From assembly GCA_025057575.1 (NCBI GenBank), contig JANXBO010000006.1, positions 1 to 64,000 on the forward strand: a DNA stretch of 64,000 nucleotides, in the 5' to 3' direction. Shown here in pieces: positions 8,442 to 19,027 of this stretch. The stretch is from Candidatus Caldisaccharidevorator malaysiensis. Lineage in GTDB: Bacteria > Armatimonadota > Fervidibacteria > Fervidibacterales > Fervidibacteraceae. Both the position numbers and the translations under genes were made by a program. Below the pieces are notes generated by a model. It did no database searches, was not told where the DNA came from, and worked only from the letters and a program-made list of their open reading frames with translations. Position 1 is the first letter of the stretch. The number at the start of each line of letters is the position of its first letter.

Positions 8442-10146
8442 GGGTGACCCTCTCTACTTCTTCCACCGTCGTGATTCCCTTTGCCACTTTCATCATTCCG
8501 TCCTGGTAAAGGGTCCTCATTCCCTGCTCTATCGCCGCTTCCCTTATTTGCTGGGAGGAGGCTTTTGCTAAAATCAACTCCCTCAACGGGTCCGTGAGGA
8601 TCAGCACCTCAAAGACTCCCGTCCGACCGCTGTAGCCGGTAAACCGACACGCTTCACAGCCCTTGCCCCGCCAAAGGGTTGGTTGACTCTCATCGGTGAC
8701 CAGCCCTTGCTCCACTAAATACTCCCATTGAGCCTCCGTCGGCTGATAAGGTTCTTTACACGCGGGGCAGATTTTCCGGACCAAGCGCTGGGCAAGGACT
8801 CCGTCCAGTGCCGATGCCACCAAAAACGGCTCCATTCCCATATCAATCAGGCGGGTCGGTGCCCCCGGCGCATCGTTGGTATGCAGGGTGCTGAAGACCA
8901 GATGACCGGTCAAAGCAGAGTGGATCGCAATCTCCGCTGTCTCGCGGTCACGGATCTCACCGACCATTATGATGTCGGGGTCGTGACGGACGATGCTGCG
9001 AAGACCCGTTGCAAAGGTCAGCCCCACTGCGTTATTGACCTGGATCTGGGTGACTCCATCCAAGTGATATTCAACGGGGTCCTCAATGGTGATGATTTTT
9101 TTCTCGTGGCTGTAGATCCGCCGAAGGCAAGCATAAAGGGTCGTCGTCTTGCCACTGCCCGTCGGTCCTGTCGCTAGAATGATCCCGTAAGGAATCCGAA
9201 TCAAATTCTCCAGTTTCTCCAGGTCATCTTTCTCCATCCCCAAATCGCGGAGGGTGAAGTCCATCCCAGAGCGGTAAAGGAGGCGCAGAGCACAAGACTC
9301 ACCGTGGACCGTTGGCATTACGGAAACCCGGATGTCCACTTCCTGACCGAGAATCCTGGCTTTAATCCTGCCGTCTTGGGGCTTGCGTCTTTCGGTGATG
9401 TCCAGGTTCGCCATAATCTTGATCCTGCTGACGATAGCCGGATGGTAGCGCTTGGCGGGAGCCGTCACATCGTGAAGCATCCCGTCCACCCGATAGCGGA
9501 CTCGCAGGGTCCTTTCCAACGGCTCAATGTGAATGTCGCTGGCTCTCTCCCGAACGGCATTACGGATCATCAAGTTAACTAAACGGATGACCAGGGCTTC
9601 CCGCGCCATCCGGGTGGGGTCGCCGATGTCTTCCTCTGCTTCCTGGATGACTTCCAGGTCCTCGGACTCGGCTTCTGCCATCACCCGGCTCATATAGTGC
9701 TGTTCCAGCAAGGTGCGGATTTCGGACGGGCGCGATAGCATCGGTTTCAAGGGAACTCCGGTAACGAAACGAATAGCGTTTTCTGCTTCCAAATTTAAGG
9801 GGTCCGAAACGGCGGCGATGAGGTAGCCGTTTTCTTTCTTGAGGGGCAGGACCTGATGGCGGAAAGCCACCTCAGCGGGAACCAGGGAGAGAGCCTCTTG
9901 ATCAGGGGTCACTTCGCGCAGGTTGACGACGGGAATCTGCAGAACCGCACTCAGACCCTGAACAATGTCCTCTTCGCTGCAGTAACCCATTTCCAGAAGA
10001 GTTTCAAAAAGGCTCTTTCCCCCGTCCCCTCTGGCAAAGGCGTTAACGGCTTCCTCCCATTGGGACGAGGTTAATTTCCCTGACTCGACCAGCCATTGTC
10101 CGACGGCTTGGGTCACTGAATCCAGAGTTAATGTCTTGTTTCTCAT
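8422..10146 (-). CDS. gspE: T2SS/T4P assembly ATPase GspE/PilB
   Basis: MshEN-like N-terminus, Walker [11 protein letters not shown], Asp box, CPAC...CEAC zinc motif. Confidence 0.95.
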   Translation of the reverse strand: MRNKTLTLDSVTQAVGQWLVESGKLTSSQWEEAVNAFARGDGGKSLFETLLEMGYCSEEDIVQGLSAVLQIPVVNLREVTPDQEALSLVPAEVAFRHQVLPLKKENGYLIAAVSDPLNLEAENAIRFVTGVPLKPMLSRPSEIRTLLEQHYMSRVMAEAESEDLEVIQEAEEDIGDPTRMAREALVIRLVNLMIRNAVRERASDIHIEPLERTLRVRYRVDGMLHDVTAPAKRYHPAIVSRIKIMANLDITERRKPQDGRIKARILGQEVDIRVSVMPTVHGESCALRLLYRSGMDFTLRDLGMEKDDLEKLENLIRIPYGIILATGPTGSGKTTTLYACLRRIYSHEKKIITIEDPVEYHLDGVTQIQVNNAVGLTFATGLRSIVRHDPDIIMVGEIRDRETAEIAIHSALTGHLVFSTLHTNDAPGAPTRLIDMGMEPFLVASALDGVLAQRLVRKICPACKEPYQPTEAQWEYLVEQGLVTDESQPTLWRGKGCEACRFTGYSGRTGVFEVLILTDPLRELILAKASSQQIREAAIEQGMRTLYQDGMMKVAKGITTVEEVERVTHAGESE

Positions 10147-10226
10147 CGTCCTGACCCCTCGCTTGGTCAGACCTATTGATTAGAGACTTTTCAACGCTAC
10201 CTTTTATGGTCCCCTTTTTGTTGCTT

Positions 10227-11243
10227 TTACCTTCCTCTAACCGTCAAGGGGACCAAACTATCAGCCATTTTTTCCAACCAGGATTGATCCACATCGGAGA
10301 CGATGACGACGTCCAGCCCTGCGACTTGTCTTTTGGTCATCCTGATGGGCATCATTCCTGGAGGTCGGGGTCTCTTCCATCGGTGCCCGTGACCGGGACC
10401 AAAGGAGGGATGTTCAAAAACAGAGATCACCGTAATCCCATCGGTGTAAAGAAGATGAGCCACCTGGCGATGCCGACCTTTCCCCACAAAAAGGGCATCA
10501 AATGCGTATCCTGGAGGTAGCCAAGAGGGGACCAGTGGAACGAAACCCAATCGTGCTTCGGCCTCCTTCAGGTCGACGGGAAAAGCAGGTGCTTCTTTTT
10601 TCTCCACTTGCCAGCCTTCGGGGACCGTCACATCAAAGATACCGGCAGGGAGCGGTTCGTCAAATCGAGGATCTTTGAGGCTGACAGACATCTCCAGTTT
10701 CCCGTCCGGTGAAAACCTCTCTATGCGAAGGGGAACCCGGAAGGGGGCGTGAAAATGAATTTTCCTGAGCGGGTTGCCCGAATGTCGGGGCACCAGATCC
10801 AAAATGATGATCGCTGGGTCGTTTCGGTCTTTGCCGCTAAAGCGGACCCAGTAATTCTGCTTCGCTAATGGTTCTTTTGTGGTTTTGATCCCCCAAAGTG
10901 GCTGCCAAGGTCCTGGTCCGGGCTCGTGGCGAGCAATCCTCTTGATGTGGGGGAGGAGAACCCAAACACCGTCGGGACGGCTGATCAACGAAACGGGTCG
11001 CGCCCCTGTCGGGAGCGGGAACGTTAAATCCGTCCGGTGATTGCTTTGGTCAGCCCATAGGCGCGCCGTCCAGACCTGACCGGGGGGTCCGGTGAACACC
11101 TGCACTTCTACCGTTGCTGAGAGGGACTGAAATCGGGGCGGGGAAAACAGAAGGCGCCACAGTCTCTCCTTCCTGTCAACCTGAGGGGCTCCGGTAAGGA
11201 CGCACAAGGCAACCAGGCACAGTCCGAAGGCTACCGTTCTCAC
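10227..11243 (-). CDS. RseB/MucB-like (LolA-fold) secreted regulatory protein
   Basis: Signal peptide; N-terminal LolA-like region plus C-terminal domain (LKEAEARLGFVPLVPSWLPPGYAFDALFV); follows the anti-sigma gene with ATGA overlap. Confidence 0.65.
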   Translation of the reverse strand: MRTVAFGLCLVALCVLTGAPQVDRKERLWRLLFSPPRFQSLSATVEVQVFTGPPGQVWTARLWADQSNHRTDLTFPLPTGARPVSLISRPDGVWVLLPHIKRIARHEPGPGPWQPLWGIKTTKEPLAKQNYWVRFSGKDRNDPAIIILDLVPRHSGNPLRKIHFHAPFRVPLRIERFSPDGKLEMSVSLKDPRFDEPLPAGIFDVTVPEGWQVEKKEAPAFPVDLKEAEARLGFVPLVPSWLPPGYAFDALFVGKGRHRQVAHLLYTDGITVISVFEHPSFGPGHGHRWKRPRPPGMMPIRMTKRQVAGLDVVIVSDVDQSWLEKMADSLVPLTVRGR

Positions 11244-11728
11244 TGATCGTCACTGGCGTAGTAGGCGCCCAAGAGGGCAATAGAGACGGGGCTCAAATCG
11301 GGCGAGCCCGTTTCGGAAATCGTTCGGGTGATATGCGCCGTTACATAATCCTCTTCCCGAGGGGCATCTTCCTGTCGGAAGAAGAGACCCGTCACCAAAC
11401 AAAAGGCAAGAAAAAGGGGAACGACGGCGGCTGCTAACCACTTTCGCAAGGTCCAGGTCGGCTGGTAAGCAGCATCTCGTTCCCTTTCTTTCGCCCGAAT
11501 CCGCTCCATTATGATCGGAGTCAAGTCATAGGGTAGGGGCGCTGGTCGTGTTTGCCGCAAACCCTTATGGATTGCCTTCATCAATTGCCATTCGGCTCGG
11601 CAGGCAAGACATTGGCGCAAATGATCTTCCAGTTGCCGCTGTTCCTCAACGGTCAGAAGACCGTCTAAAACCCAGGACATTCGGTCGCGGGACAACTGGC
11701 AATCCATATCGTCGTCCTCCCGTCTCAC
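11240..11728 (-). CDS. Zinc-finger (ZAS) anti-sigma factor, membrane-anchored
   Basis: LEDHLRQCLACRAEW (Hx3Cx2C), single TM (LAAAVVPLFLAFCLVTGLFF), downstream of and overlapping the ECF sigma gene. Confidence 0.85.
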   Translation of the reverse strand: MRREDDDMDCQLSRDRMSWVLDGLLTVEEQRQLEDHLRQCLACRAEWQLMKAIHKGLRQTRPAPLPYDLTPIIMERIRAKERERDAAYQPTWTLRKWLAAAVVPLFLAFCLVTGLFFRQEDAPREEDYVTAHITRTISETGSPDLSPVSIALLGAYYASDDQ

Positions 11729-12414
11729 AACTGAAAGTGATGGGACAAGGTTCTTTTTAAGGCTTGTCGCGCTTGATAGAGCCGGGACTTTATAGTCCCT
11801 ACCCGCGCCTTTAATATTTCACTAATTTGCTGTAAGGAAAGTCCTTCATACTCTCTGAGAATGACGACCTGTTTCAAATGGTCTGGGAGCGCCTCAACGG
11901 CTTGCCAAACGAGAAGTCGGGTCTCTCGTTGAATGGCTTCCTCCTCGGCGTCTTCCGAAATTAACTCCGTTAACGGTCCCTCATCGTCACCGGCGGCTTC
12001 CGCCTGACCCAGTTCCTGAGCCAAGGCTTCCAAACTGACCTTCTGGTGCTCCCCCCGAACCGTCCGCCTCCGGTGCCGGTCAATGCACAGGTTCATCACA
12101 ATCCGATAAAACCAGGTATAAAAATTGGCTTCCTTTCGGAATGTCCGGAGCATTTCGTAGGCTTTCAAAAAGGCGTCCTGAGTCAAGTCTAAGGCGGCTT
12201 CTACATCGTTGGTATACCGTAAAGCCAGGTTATAGACCCGATGCTGATGTCGGCGGATCAGTTCCTCGTAGGCTTTCGTTTGACCCTGCTGAGCCGCCTC
12301 TACCAGTCGTTCGTCCGACCATTTGTCATAGGACAGAACCGAGAGCAACTGGTCCTCCTGACGAGGCGGTGAAAGGACCTTATTAGCCCTTCGCTTCCGA
12401 AATGATGGAAGCAT
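11725..12414 (-). CDS. RpoE-like ECF RNA polymerase sigma factor
   Basis: Start M40 of the ORF preceded by AAAGGAGGTTTTGC; sigma2 (YNLALRYTNDVEAALDLTQDAFLKAYEML...FYTWFYRIVMNLCIDRHRR) and sigma4 (VVILREYEGLSLQQISEILKARVGTIKSRLYQAR). Confidence 0.95.
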   Translation of the reverse strand: MLPSFRKRRANKVLSPPRQEDQLLSVLSYDKWSDERLVEAAQQGQTKAYEELIRRHQHRVYNLALRYTNDVEAALDLTQDAFLKAYEMLRTFRKEANFYTWFYRIVMNLCIDRHRRRTVRGEHQKVSLEALAQELGQAEAAGDDEGPLTELISEDAEEEAIQRETRLLVWQAVEALPDHLKQVVILREYEGLSLQQISEILKARVGTIKSRLYQARQALKRTLSHHFQL

Positions 12415-12475
12415 GCAAAACCTCCTTTTTGATCTCGAAACTCTTAGACGACTGATCCGTCCGATCGGTTGAGTT

Positions 12476-13423
12476 TCATCGGGGGACGGGGACGCTGTCC
12501 AAAAGGGACGCCACAACGGCGTCTGGAACAAGACCTTCCAGTTCGGCTTCAGGCTTAAGAAGGAGTCGGTGGCGCAGAACGGGTGCGGCGACCGCCTTAA
12601 TGTCGTCGGGGATGACGAAGTCCCGACCTTGAAGGGCTGCCCACGCCGCAGCGCACTTAAGCCAGTAAAGCCCGGCTCTGGGGGAAGCCCCCAGCCGGAC
12701 GCTGGTTAACTGACGGGTCCTTCGGACCAGAGTCGTTAGATACTCGTGAATTTCCTCAACGACCTGGACCTTTTCTACTTCCTGCTGAGCCCTTTTCAGG
12801 TCGTCCTCGTCAGCAACCGGCTCCACCTCTTTTTCCAGTAGCCGATGAACATCCCAGCCCCGTTGGGTCAAGAGAAGGACCTTTTTTTCTTCTTCCTCAT
12901 TCGGATATCCGACGATGACCTTCATAAGAAACCGGTCTAACTGTGCCTCCGGAAGGGGGTAGGTTCCCTCGTACTCAATCGGATTGAGAGTAGCCAGAAC
13001 ATAGAAAGGTGCGGGCAACAAATGGGGAACCCCGTCAACGGTCACCTGGCGTTCTTCCATTGCTTCTAAAAGGGCTGCCTGAGTTTTGGGTGGGGTTCGG
13101 TTAATTTCATCGGCAAGGACGATTTGGGCGAAGATCGGTCCCTTCTTGAACCGGAAAGTGGTCCCCTGGGGATCGTAAACCATTGTCCCTGTGACATCAG
13201 AGGGCATCAAGTCGGGGGTAAACTGGATTCGGGAAAAAGAGAGTTTCAACGATCGGGCAATGGCTTTCGCCATCAAAGTTTTCGCAACCCCCGGCACCCC
13301 TTCCAGCAAGATGTGACCATTGACCAGGAGCCCGACAAATATCTGCGCCAGCGGTTCGTCTTGACCGATGATCACCTTGCCGACCTGGCTTTTGATGGCT
13401 TCCCAAAGTTCTCTGGGACTCAT
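12476..13423 (-). CDS. MoxR family AAA+ ATPase
   Basis: [59 protein letters not shown]. Confidence 0.95.
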   Translation of the reverse strand: MSPRELWEAIKSQVGKVIIGQDEPLAQIFVGLLVNGHILLEGVPGVAKTLMAKAIARSLKLSFSRIQFTPDLMPSDVTGTMVYDPQGTTFRFKKGPIFAQIVLADEINRTPPKTQAALLEAMEERQVTVDGVPHLLPAPFYVLATLNPIEYEGTYPLPEAQLDRFLMKVIVGYPNEEEEKKVLLLTQRGWDVHRLLEKEVEPVADEDDLKRAQQEVEKVQVVEEIHEYLTTLVRRTRQLTSVRLGASPRAGLYWLKCAAAWAALQGRDFVIPDDIKAVAAPVLRHRLLLKPEAELEGLVPDAVVASLLDSVPVPR

Positions 13424-14619
13424 CCTTTGCTCCTTACCTGGGCGGAATCTTGCCCGATGCTGCGCTCACTGACTTCCCACGCTCTTTGAACCCAGTGCAG
13501 AATCTCCTGAGGGGTGAGCCGTTTCTTTTTCTCCATCGCTTGGCTCCACGCCCACAACTGCTGGACGACCTGCCTTTTTCCTTCCGGCAGACCCTCCAGG
13601 CTCGTCAACCAATCTTTTTGATCCGGTTCTGCAAAGAGGTCCCTGATAGCGAAAAGGCGCCGCCAAAACTGAAGGCGAAACCAGCGGACCAGGTCCCGTT
13701 TGGTATCGCCTCTTTGCAACAGACTGCCCAGAGCATCGGTCAATGCCCCTCGGGGCAGCGGTGCTGGCGTCACCAATTTTGGCGGACCGAGCCGGATGCC
13801 GACTGCTAAAAGGAAAAGGGCACCGACGACCAACAAATGAATTGTTGCCGCTTTCATCCCCGGTCCGACCACCCACCACCAGTGGGGTTCCTCGCCGAAA
13901 CCGTGGCTCCATTCATCTATCCAAACAATTCGCTGTGACCTTGCAAGGGACCTCAAAATCATAAGGAACCCAAAGGCGTTGTCCCCTTCGCTAATTCTTC
14001 GGTTAGTCAGTGCCTCGGGATTCGCATCCAGAACCAAGAAGCCCGAACCGACGGGAACCATTTTCACGACCGTGCCGAAAGAGTCGGAAATTAGGGGCAC
14101 CTCCGGCACCAACCCATCCTTCCTTACTGGCAACCAGCCGTCCGGCACCTTGTTCTCCACGAGACGGATCCTTGAGTAAACCCTCAGATCCGCCAGTGAC
14201 CGTAGCCCTGGAAAAATCGTGTTTGCTGCGGCAGTGTTTGGCATCGGACCCAGAACGGTCCGACCTGCGACAAGCGAGGGGGATCGAGACGAAAGCCAGA
14301 CCCCATTGCCCCTCTGGGCAAATTGGACCAGGGCTTGCCAATCCCTGCGATCGTCGGCGATCAGCGGGTCTGGCTCAACAATCAAAAGAAGAATTCCTTG
14401 CCTGGTCTTAGGAAGATACCGCCACGGTTTGCGCCACAACGCCACCCGGAAACCGAAACGAGGGAGGGCAAGGTAAAGCGCCCTTAGTCCCGATGGTTTG
14501 GCGGAAAAAGTCGTGAAGTGCCGTTCCCTCACGCCATCAGGCGGCTCCTTAGGCACGATGAGATAGAGAAGGACGAGAAGAAGGGCAGCGACGACTAAAG
14601 GGATCGTTCGCTTCCTCAT
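13420..14619 (-). CDS. DUF4350 domain-containing membrane protein
   Basis: [30 protein letters not shown], second TM and basic C-terminus; adjacent to moxR. Confidence 0.75.
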   Translation of the reverse strand: MRKRTIPLVVAALLLVLLYLIVPKEPPDGVRERHFTTFSAKPSGLRALYLALPRFGFRVALWRKPWRYLPKTRQGILLLIVEPDPLIADDRRDWQALVQFAQRGNGVWLSSRSPSLVAGRTVLGPMPNTAAANTIFPGLRSLADLRVYSRIRLVENKVPDGWLPVRKDGLVPEVPLISDSFGTVVKMVPVGSGFLVLDANPEALTNRRISEGDNAFGFLMILRSLARSQRIVWIDEWSHGFGEEPHWWWVVGPGMKAATIHLLVVGALFLLAVGIRLGPPKLVTPAPLPRGALTDALGSLLQRGDTKRDLVRWFRLQFWRRLFAIRDLFAEPDQKDWLTSLEGLPEGKRQVVQQLWAWSQAMEKKKRLTPQEILHWVQRAWEVSERSIGQDSAQVRSKG

Positions 14620-15710
14620 CGGCGAATCCCTACCAGGGCTTTTTGAAAGTGTTGGGTCTGCGACCAGAAATACTCAAAGTCGTCACCAGAAGCCGTTTTG
14701 TCCCTGTAAAGGCATCGGTCCACCCGACGGGTCATTTCGGAAAATGCCGAGGCAACCCCAATGGGAGCCACCCTCATTACTTCGGACACATATTCTCGGT
14801 TGGTTTTCTCTTCGCGAAAAGAGCACAGACGAGCGGAGTCAAAAAGGACAAGGGTTCCTCGGTAAAGAAGCCGGATCGCCTCAAGATAGTTGCCTTGCTG
14901 AGCCAATGATTGGGCGAGTGCCCACAACTGCTCGGGCTGTTCTAAAGGGCTCCCTTCCTCACCCAGCGCAACGGCGGACTGCCTCTTTTCCAGAATCCTT
15001 AAAGCGTAGAGCGTGATCAGAAAGGTGACGGCGGCGAGGGTGATCACCAGCAACGACCAGGCCAGGACAGGAGACAGCGACAAGATGAACCGGAACACTT
15101 CCAGAATAGGTTTTGAAAGAAAAAGAAGAAATCTTCCGATGGCTCTCAAGGCAGTGCTCAGGTGATGCGCCACCCAGTCAACAGGTCTCTGCAACCACTT
15201 AGCAAAGGTAGACCAGGTGCGCCGCCACCATTCCCGAACCGGTGCCCAGCGATCGGTCGGAGAGAAACCCGCCAGAATACGGCTGATGACCAGATGGGCT
15301 TCTTCTTTGCTGAAATCCTCCTTTGCCGAAGCCAAAGAGAGCCCCCACCGGAGCCACGCTTCGCCTTGCTCCCTCTGATGTCTGCCGGAGGCAGTGGACC
15401 GGTCTGCATAAAGGACTGCTTCTATTACAGTTTCCCACTGCCTCGTGAAACCGTCCGAAGGAAGTGATTGGAGCAGCCGATAAGCCTTCTCAAGTTTTGC
15501 CTGCTTCTCCCTTTCAGAACGAGACTGCAATCCTTGTTGCAAAAGGGACCAAATCTGGTCCCATACTTTCTCTGTCCTGGCTCTCTGGGACCATAGGGGA
15601 GTTGCGAAAAAGGAAAAGAAAAAGAAAAAGAAAAGCCCACCTGTGAAAGCCAGACAGATAGCAGCCTTATGCAGTGCTTGCCCCCTCGCCATCACGCTGA
15701 GGAACCCCAT
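14616..15710 (-). CDS. DUF4129 domain-containing membrane protein
   Basis: C-terminal EAIRLLYRGTLVLFDSARLCSFREEKTNREYVSEV...FEYFW; neighbours DUF4350 and moxR. Confidence 0.75.
   Translation of the reverse strand: MGFLSVMARGQALHKAAICLAFTGGLFFFFFFSFFATPLWSQRARTEKVWDQIWSLLQQGLQSRSEREKQAKLEKAYRLLQSLPSDGFTRQWETVIEAVLYADRSTASGRHQREQGEAWLRWGLSLASAKEDFSKEEAHLVISRILAGFSPTDRWAPVREWWRRTWSTFAKWLQRPVDWVAHHLSTALRAIGRFLLFLSKPILEVFRFILSLSPVLAWSLLVITLAAVTFLITLYALRILEKRQSAVALGEEGSPLEQPEQLWALAQSLAQQGNYLEAIRLLYRGTLVLFDSARLCSFREEKTNREYVSEVMRVAPIGVASAFSEMTRRVDRCLYRDKTASGDDFEYFWSQTQHFQKALVGIRR
15606..15635. repeat. Short (G)AAAAA-type tandem repeat in the DUF4129 signal region
   Basis: gaaaaaggaaaagaaaaagaaaaagaaaag; encodes FFFFFFSFF on the minus strand. 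Confidence 0.7.
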
Positions 15711-16558
15711 TGATCAAACCGTTGCGCTATCAGGTGTAAATCCAGACCTTCCAATCGGGACTTTAGATCAAAGAAAAGAAGAGTCAAAAAGACGGTGAAG
15801 TAACTTTGGACGATCGCATTGGTGACTTGGGTCCATAGAGCAGAGAAAAAAAGACTCGCCCACTCCAACGGGACCGGGATAGCCTCCCTCAATATGTAAT
15901 AAAGAATTTGAGGGGCGAAAATAGCAGGGTAAAGGATTGCATAAACGGCGTAGAGGAGGACGCCGGTAACTAAGAGATAGCCGACCACCGTCAGCCAGCG
16001 ACTTTGATAGACAAGGTGAAAGTGCTCGGCGATCGCCCGAAAATAGGACGAACCGGTCAGCAAAACGACTTGTCCAATGAAGACGGCAAAAAAAGCAGCG
16101 GTAAAAAGAAAACCGATCCCGCAAAGGCAGAGCCCAGGTATCGCAAGGAGAAAGGCTATGAGACCGGTAGCGATATAGGCGAAGGCTCTTGACAAAACCG
16201 CCTTCCAAGCATCCCAAAAGCCAACGGGTCTCCCCACCACAGCCGAACCGATGACCCAGATTTGCGCCCCTTGTGCCAGCCACAGAGCCAGATATTGGGG
16301 AATACTTAAGACGACCAGTCCGACAATTTCCCCAGTAGAAATCACCGGTCCCGCTTCCTCTGCAATCAAGACAGCCGGCACTTGAATAATTCCCGCAACC
16401 AGAGATATGCCAAAAAGGGTAGGAAAGTAGCGACGGAAATAAAAAAGAGACTGCTGCAGCAAGTCAGAAAATTCGGCCGGATAGGGGACCTCCAGCGTCT
16501 GACCAAATTCGGCAATCAGAAGGGCTTGGTACCGTTGCGCCATAGTTTCTTTTCGCAA
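15692..16558 (-). CDS. Polytopic membrane protein (first gene of the moxR-associated run)
   Basis: Multiple hydrophobic segments; overlaps the DUF4129 gene by 19 nt; start may be the internal MAQRYQ. Confidence 0.6.
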   Translation of the reverse strand: MRKETMAQRYQALLIAEFGQTLEVPYPAEFSDLLQQSLFYFRRYFPTLFGISLVAGIIQVPAVLIAEEAGPVISTGEIVGLVVLSIPQYLALWLAQGAQIWVIGSAVVGRPVGFWDAWKAVLSRAFAYIATGLIAFLLAIPGLCLCGIGFLFTAAFFAVFIGQVVLLTGSSYFRAIAEHFHLVYQSRWLTVVGYLLVTGVLLYAVYAILYPAIFAPQILYYILREAIPVPLEWASLFFSALWTQVTNAIVQSYFTVFLTLLFFDLKSRLEGLDLHLIAQRFDQWGSSA

Positions 16559-16618
16559 TTTTGGCGCGGGAGTTTATCGATTTCGGTTCAAAAACCAATC
16601 GTAAAGGATGGCGGAAAG

Positions 16619-19027
16619 ATGGAAAAGAGTCGTCAACGGCTGGGAATAACTCGTCTTGTCCTGTTCCTCCTTGCCACGGTTGTGGCGCAGCAAACAGTGT
16701 TTGGGCAAGGGTCCGAAATCGGCTTGGAAAGGCTGCTCCAGCGCCTTGCGGACCTGCGCTCCATCGCCTATCTGAAACCGTGGACCTGCCGTCAATTTTC
16801 CAGTTTTGATCGGACAGGTGGCAACGCTGACGCTGGTCATTTTCTGGCTCGTTACGACGGAGAAGCCGTCCTTTGTGAAACCGATGGTCCGGGTGCGGTT
16901 GTTCGCATCTGGTCTGCCAATCCCCAAGGGACCCTGAGAATCTACATAGACGGTTCGCAACAACCTGTCCTGGAATGTCCGATGAGGGATTTTCTGGAAG
17001 GTCGTCTGCCACCGATCCGACCTCCCCTGGCGATGCCGTCCAGCGGTGGGGCCATCACTTATTTTCCGATACCGTTCGCCCAGAAAATCAAGATCACCGT
17101 CACCAATCCGGGCACGATGTATTACCACGTTAATGTCGTCCACTTTCCGAAGGACTGGAAGGTGCACAGTTTCCGCTGGCCCCTAACCGAAAAAGAGGTG
17201 ACCAGTATTAACGAATTGATCCGCCAGTGGAACAGCCCGCCGCTGGTTCCTGCCGATGTGAAATGGCAGTCGTTAACCCTTCCTCCAAGGGGCAGAGGGT
17301 TGATTTTTTCCCTCCAGGGTCCTGGATGGGTCACCGGATTTTTTGCAGGGCTCGCTTCGGGTCCGTTACTGGCTTGGCGGAAGACCATTCTGAGAATCTT
17401 TTGGGACGACGAGAAAAGCCCCAGCGTGGAAGCACCCCTTGGCGACTTCTTCGGCTCCGGTTTCGGTCCCGCCTATGTGCGGTCTGTGCTCCTTGGCTTC
17501 ACCGGCGAGGGGATCGGCTATTGTCGCTTCCCGATGCCTTTTGCCAAGAGGGGAGTGGCAGAGATCATCAACGGCGCCGATGAGCCGGTCACCTTTCAAA
17601 TTGCCTACCAGTTTGAAAGGCTTTCTCCTGAAGATGTTGCCGCAATGGGCTACTTTCACGCTCAATGGTTTTGGTGGTTTACCAGAAAGGGTCAGCCACA
17701 CCTTCTGATGAAGGCGGACAAAGGACCCGGACATTTCGTCGGTGCCTCTATGACGATGCAGAGCGCAGCCGGATTGGGCTTCTTAGAGGGCGATGAATTG
17801 TTCTACTCCGATGGCGATAAGGTTTTCAACGGGACGGGGACGGAGGACTACTTCAACAGTGGCTGGTATTTTCTGACCGGTCCGGTTGTCGGTCGCCTCC
17901 ACGGTTGCGTGCGCAGGACCGACAATAGTGTGACGGCGTATCGCTTTCACCTCACCGACGCTGTCCCCTGGAAGAGACGATTTTTGTGTCAAATTGAACA
18001 CGGGGGCATTAATGATACGGAGGGCGTGGAGTATTCCAGCGTGGCTTATTGGTATCAAAAGGAACCGCACACCGACTTTTTCAAAATTCCCGATCCATCG
18101 TTTCTCAAGTTTCCCCACTCACCCTTTCGCCTTCCGCCAGGATCTCTTGTGGCGACGGAGGCTTTACTGGACGGTAAGGATGTAGACAAGGTCCCCCTTT
18201 TCCGGTTTACCGAGTCGGCAGGAATGACCGCTCTTGTTCTGCGCCCCCCTGTAAAGACAGCCCGCCTCTTACTCAAGACTCCCGCTGACGACCTGGTTCG
18301 GCTTAAAGGTTTTTTTGTCAAGAGACAAGATTTCGGACGGTTTAAGGTTTACCTGGACAAAGAGTTTCTCGGTTGGATAGACTGCCGGTCCGACCAAAGG
18401 ATGGGTCAGGTCTTTTTCGTTGACCTGGGACTGCGCCGGATCCGACCGGAGTCAAGAATTGGGATTGTTTCCGAAGGGATTGCTCCTGTAGCCGTTTTGG
18501 GTTTCTCTATGGAATCTCAGAGCCCTTTTATCACCCGATGGTTGGTCTGTGGTCCCTATCCCAACGAGCAGGACAAAGGTCTTGACCAGCCTTTCCCGCC
18601 AGAAAAAGTCCGGGACATTCAGGAGGCGTTGACCGTTGCCGAATGGAAGCGGGTGGACGCTGCCGACGGGGTTCTCGACTTTCTGCCTCTCTTTCGACCC
18701 AACACCGATGTCGTCGCTTATGCAATGGCGGAGATTCGTTGTCCCCAAGCCAGGAAGGGAGCCCTTCTGATCGGCAGCGATGACGGTGTCAAGGTTTGGC
18801 TCAACGGTGAGGTGGTCCACCACCATCATATCCACCGACCCCTTGCACGGGACGCTGATATTGTCCCCGTCCGATTCCGAGAGGGAAGCAACTGGCTTCT
18901 GGTTAAGGTGGAAAACGGGGGAGGCGAATTTGCCCTTTCCGTCCGAGTGTTGGACCCGGATCGGGATCTCACTTTTACCACTTACGAAAATCTCATCTTG
19001 GAAAAGAAAGGGAAGGACAGCCAATGA
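16619..19027 (+). CDS. DUF2961 (GH172-type) glycoside hydrolase with C-terminal carbohydrate-binding-like domain
   Basis: Signal peptide; SSFDRTGGNADAGHFLARYDGEAVLCETDGPGAVVRIWSANPQGTLRIYIDG; FNGTGTEDYFNSGWYF; C-terminal LLIGSDDGVKVWLNGEVV. Start M80 of the ORF. Confidence 0.85.
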   Translation: MEKSRQRLGITRLVLFLLATVVAQQTVFGQGSEIGLERLLQRLADLRSIAYLKPWTCRQFSSFDRTGGNADAGHFLARYDGEAVLCETDGPGAVVRIWSANPQGTLRIYIDGSQQPVLECPMRDFLEGRLPPIRPPLAMPSSGGAITYFPIPFAQKIKITVTNPGTMYYHVNVVHFPKDWKVHSFRWPLTEKEVTSINELIRQWNSPPLVPADVKWQSLTLPPRGRGLIFSLQGPGWVTGFFAGLASGPLLAWRKTILRIFWDDEKSPSVEAPLGDFFGSGFGPAYVRSVLLGFTGEGIGYCRFPMPFAKRGVAEIINGADEPVTFQIAYQFERLSPEDVAAMGYFHAQWFWWFTRKGQPHLLMKADKGPGHFVGASMTMQSAAGLGFLEGDELFYSDGDKVFNGTGTEDYFNSGWYFLTGPVVGRLHGCVRRTDNSVTAYRFHLTDAVPWKRRFLCQIEHGGINDTEGVEYSSVAYWYQKEPHTDFFKIPDPSFLKFPHSPFRLPPGSLVATEALLDGKDVDKVPLFRFTESAGMTALVLRPPVKTARLLLKTPADDLVRLKGFFVKRQDFGRFKVYLDKEFLGWIDCRSDQRMGQVFFVDLGLRRIRPESRIGIVSEGIAPVAVLGFSMESQSPFITRWLVCGPYPNEQDKGLDQPFPPEKVRDIQEALTVAEWKRVDAADGVLDFLPLFRPNTDVVAYAMAEIRCPQARKGALLIGSDDGVKVWLNGEVVHHHHIHRPLARDADIVPVRFREGSNWLLVKVENGGGEFALSVRVLDPDRDLTFTTYENLILEKKGKDSQ

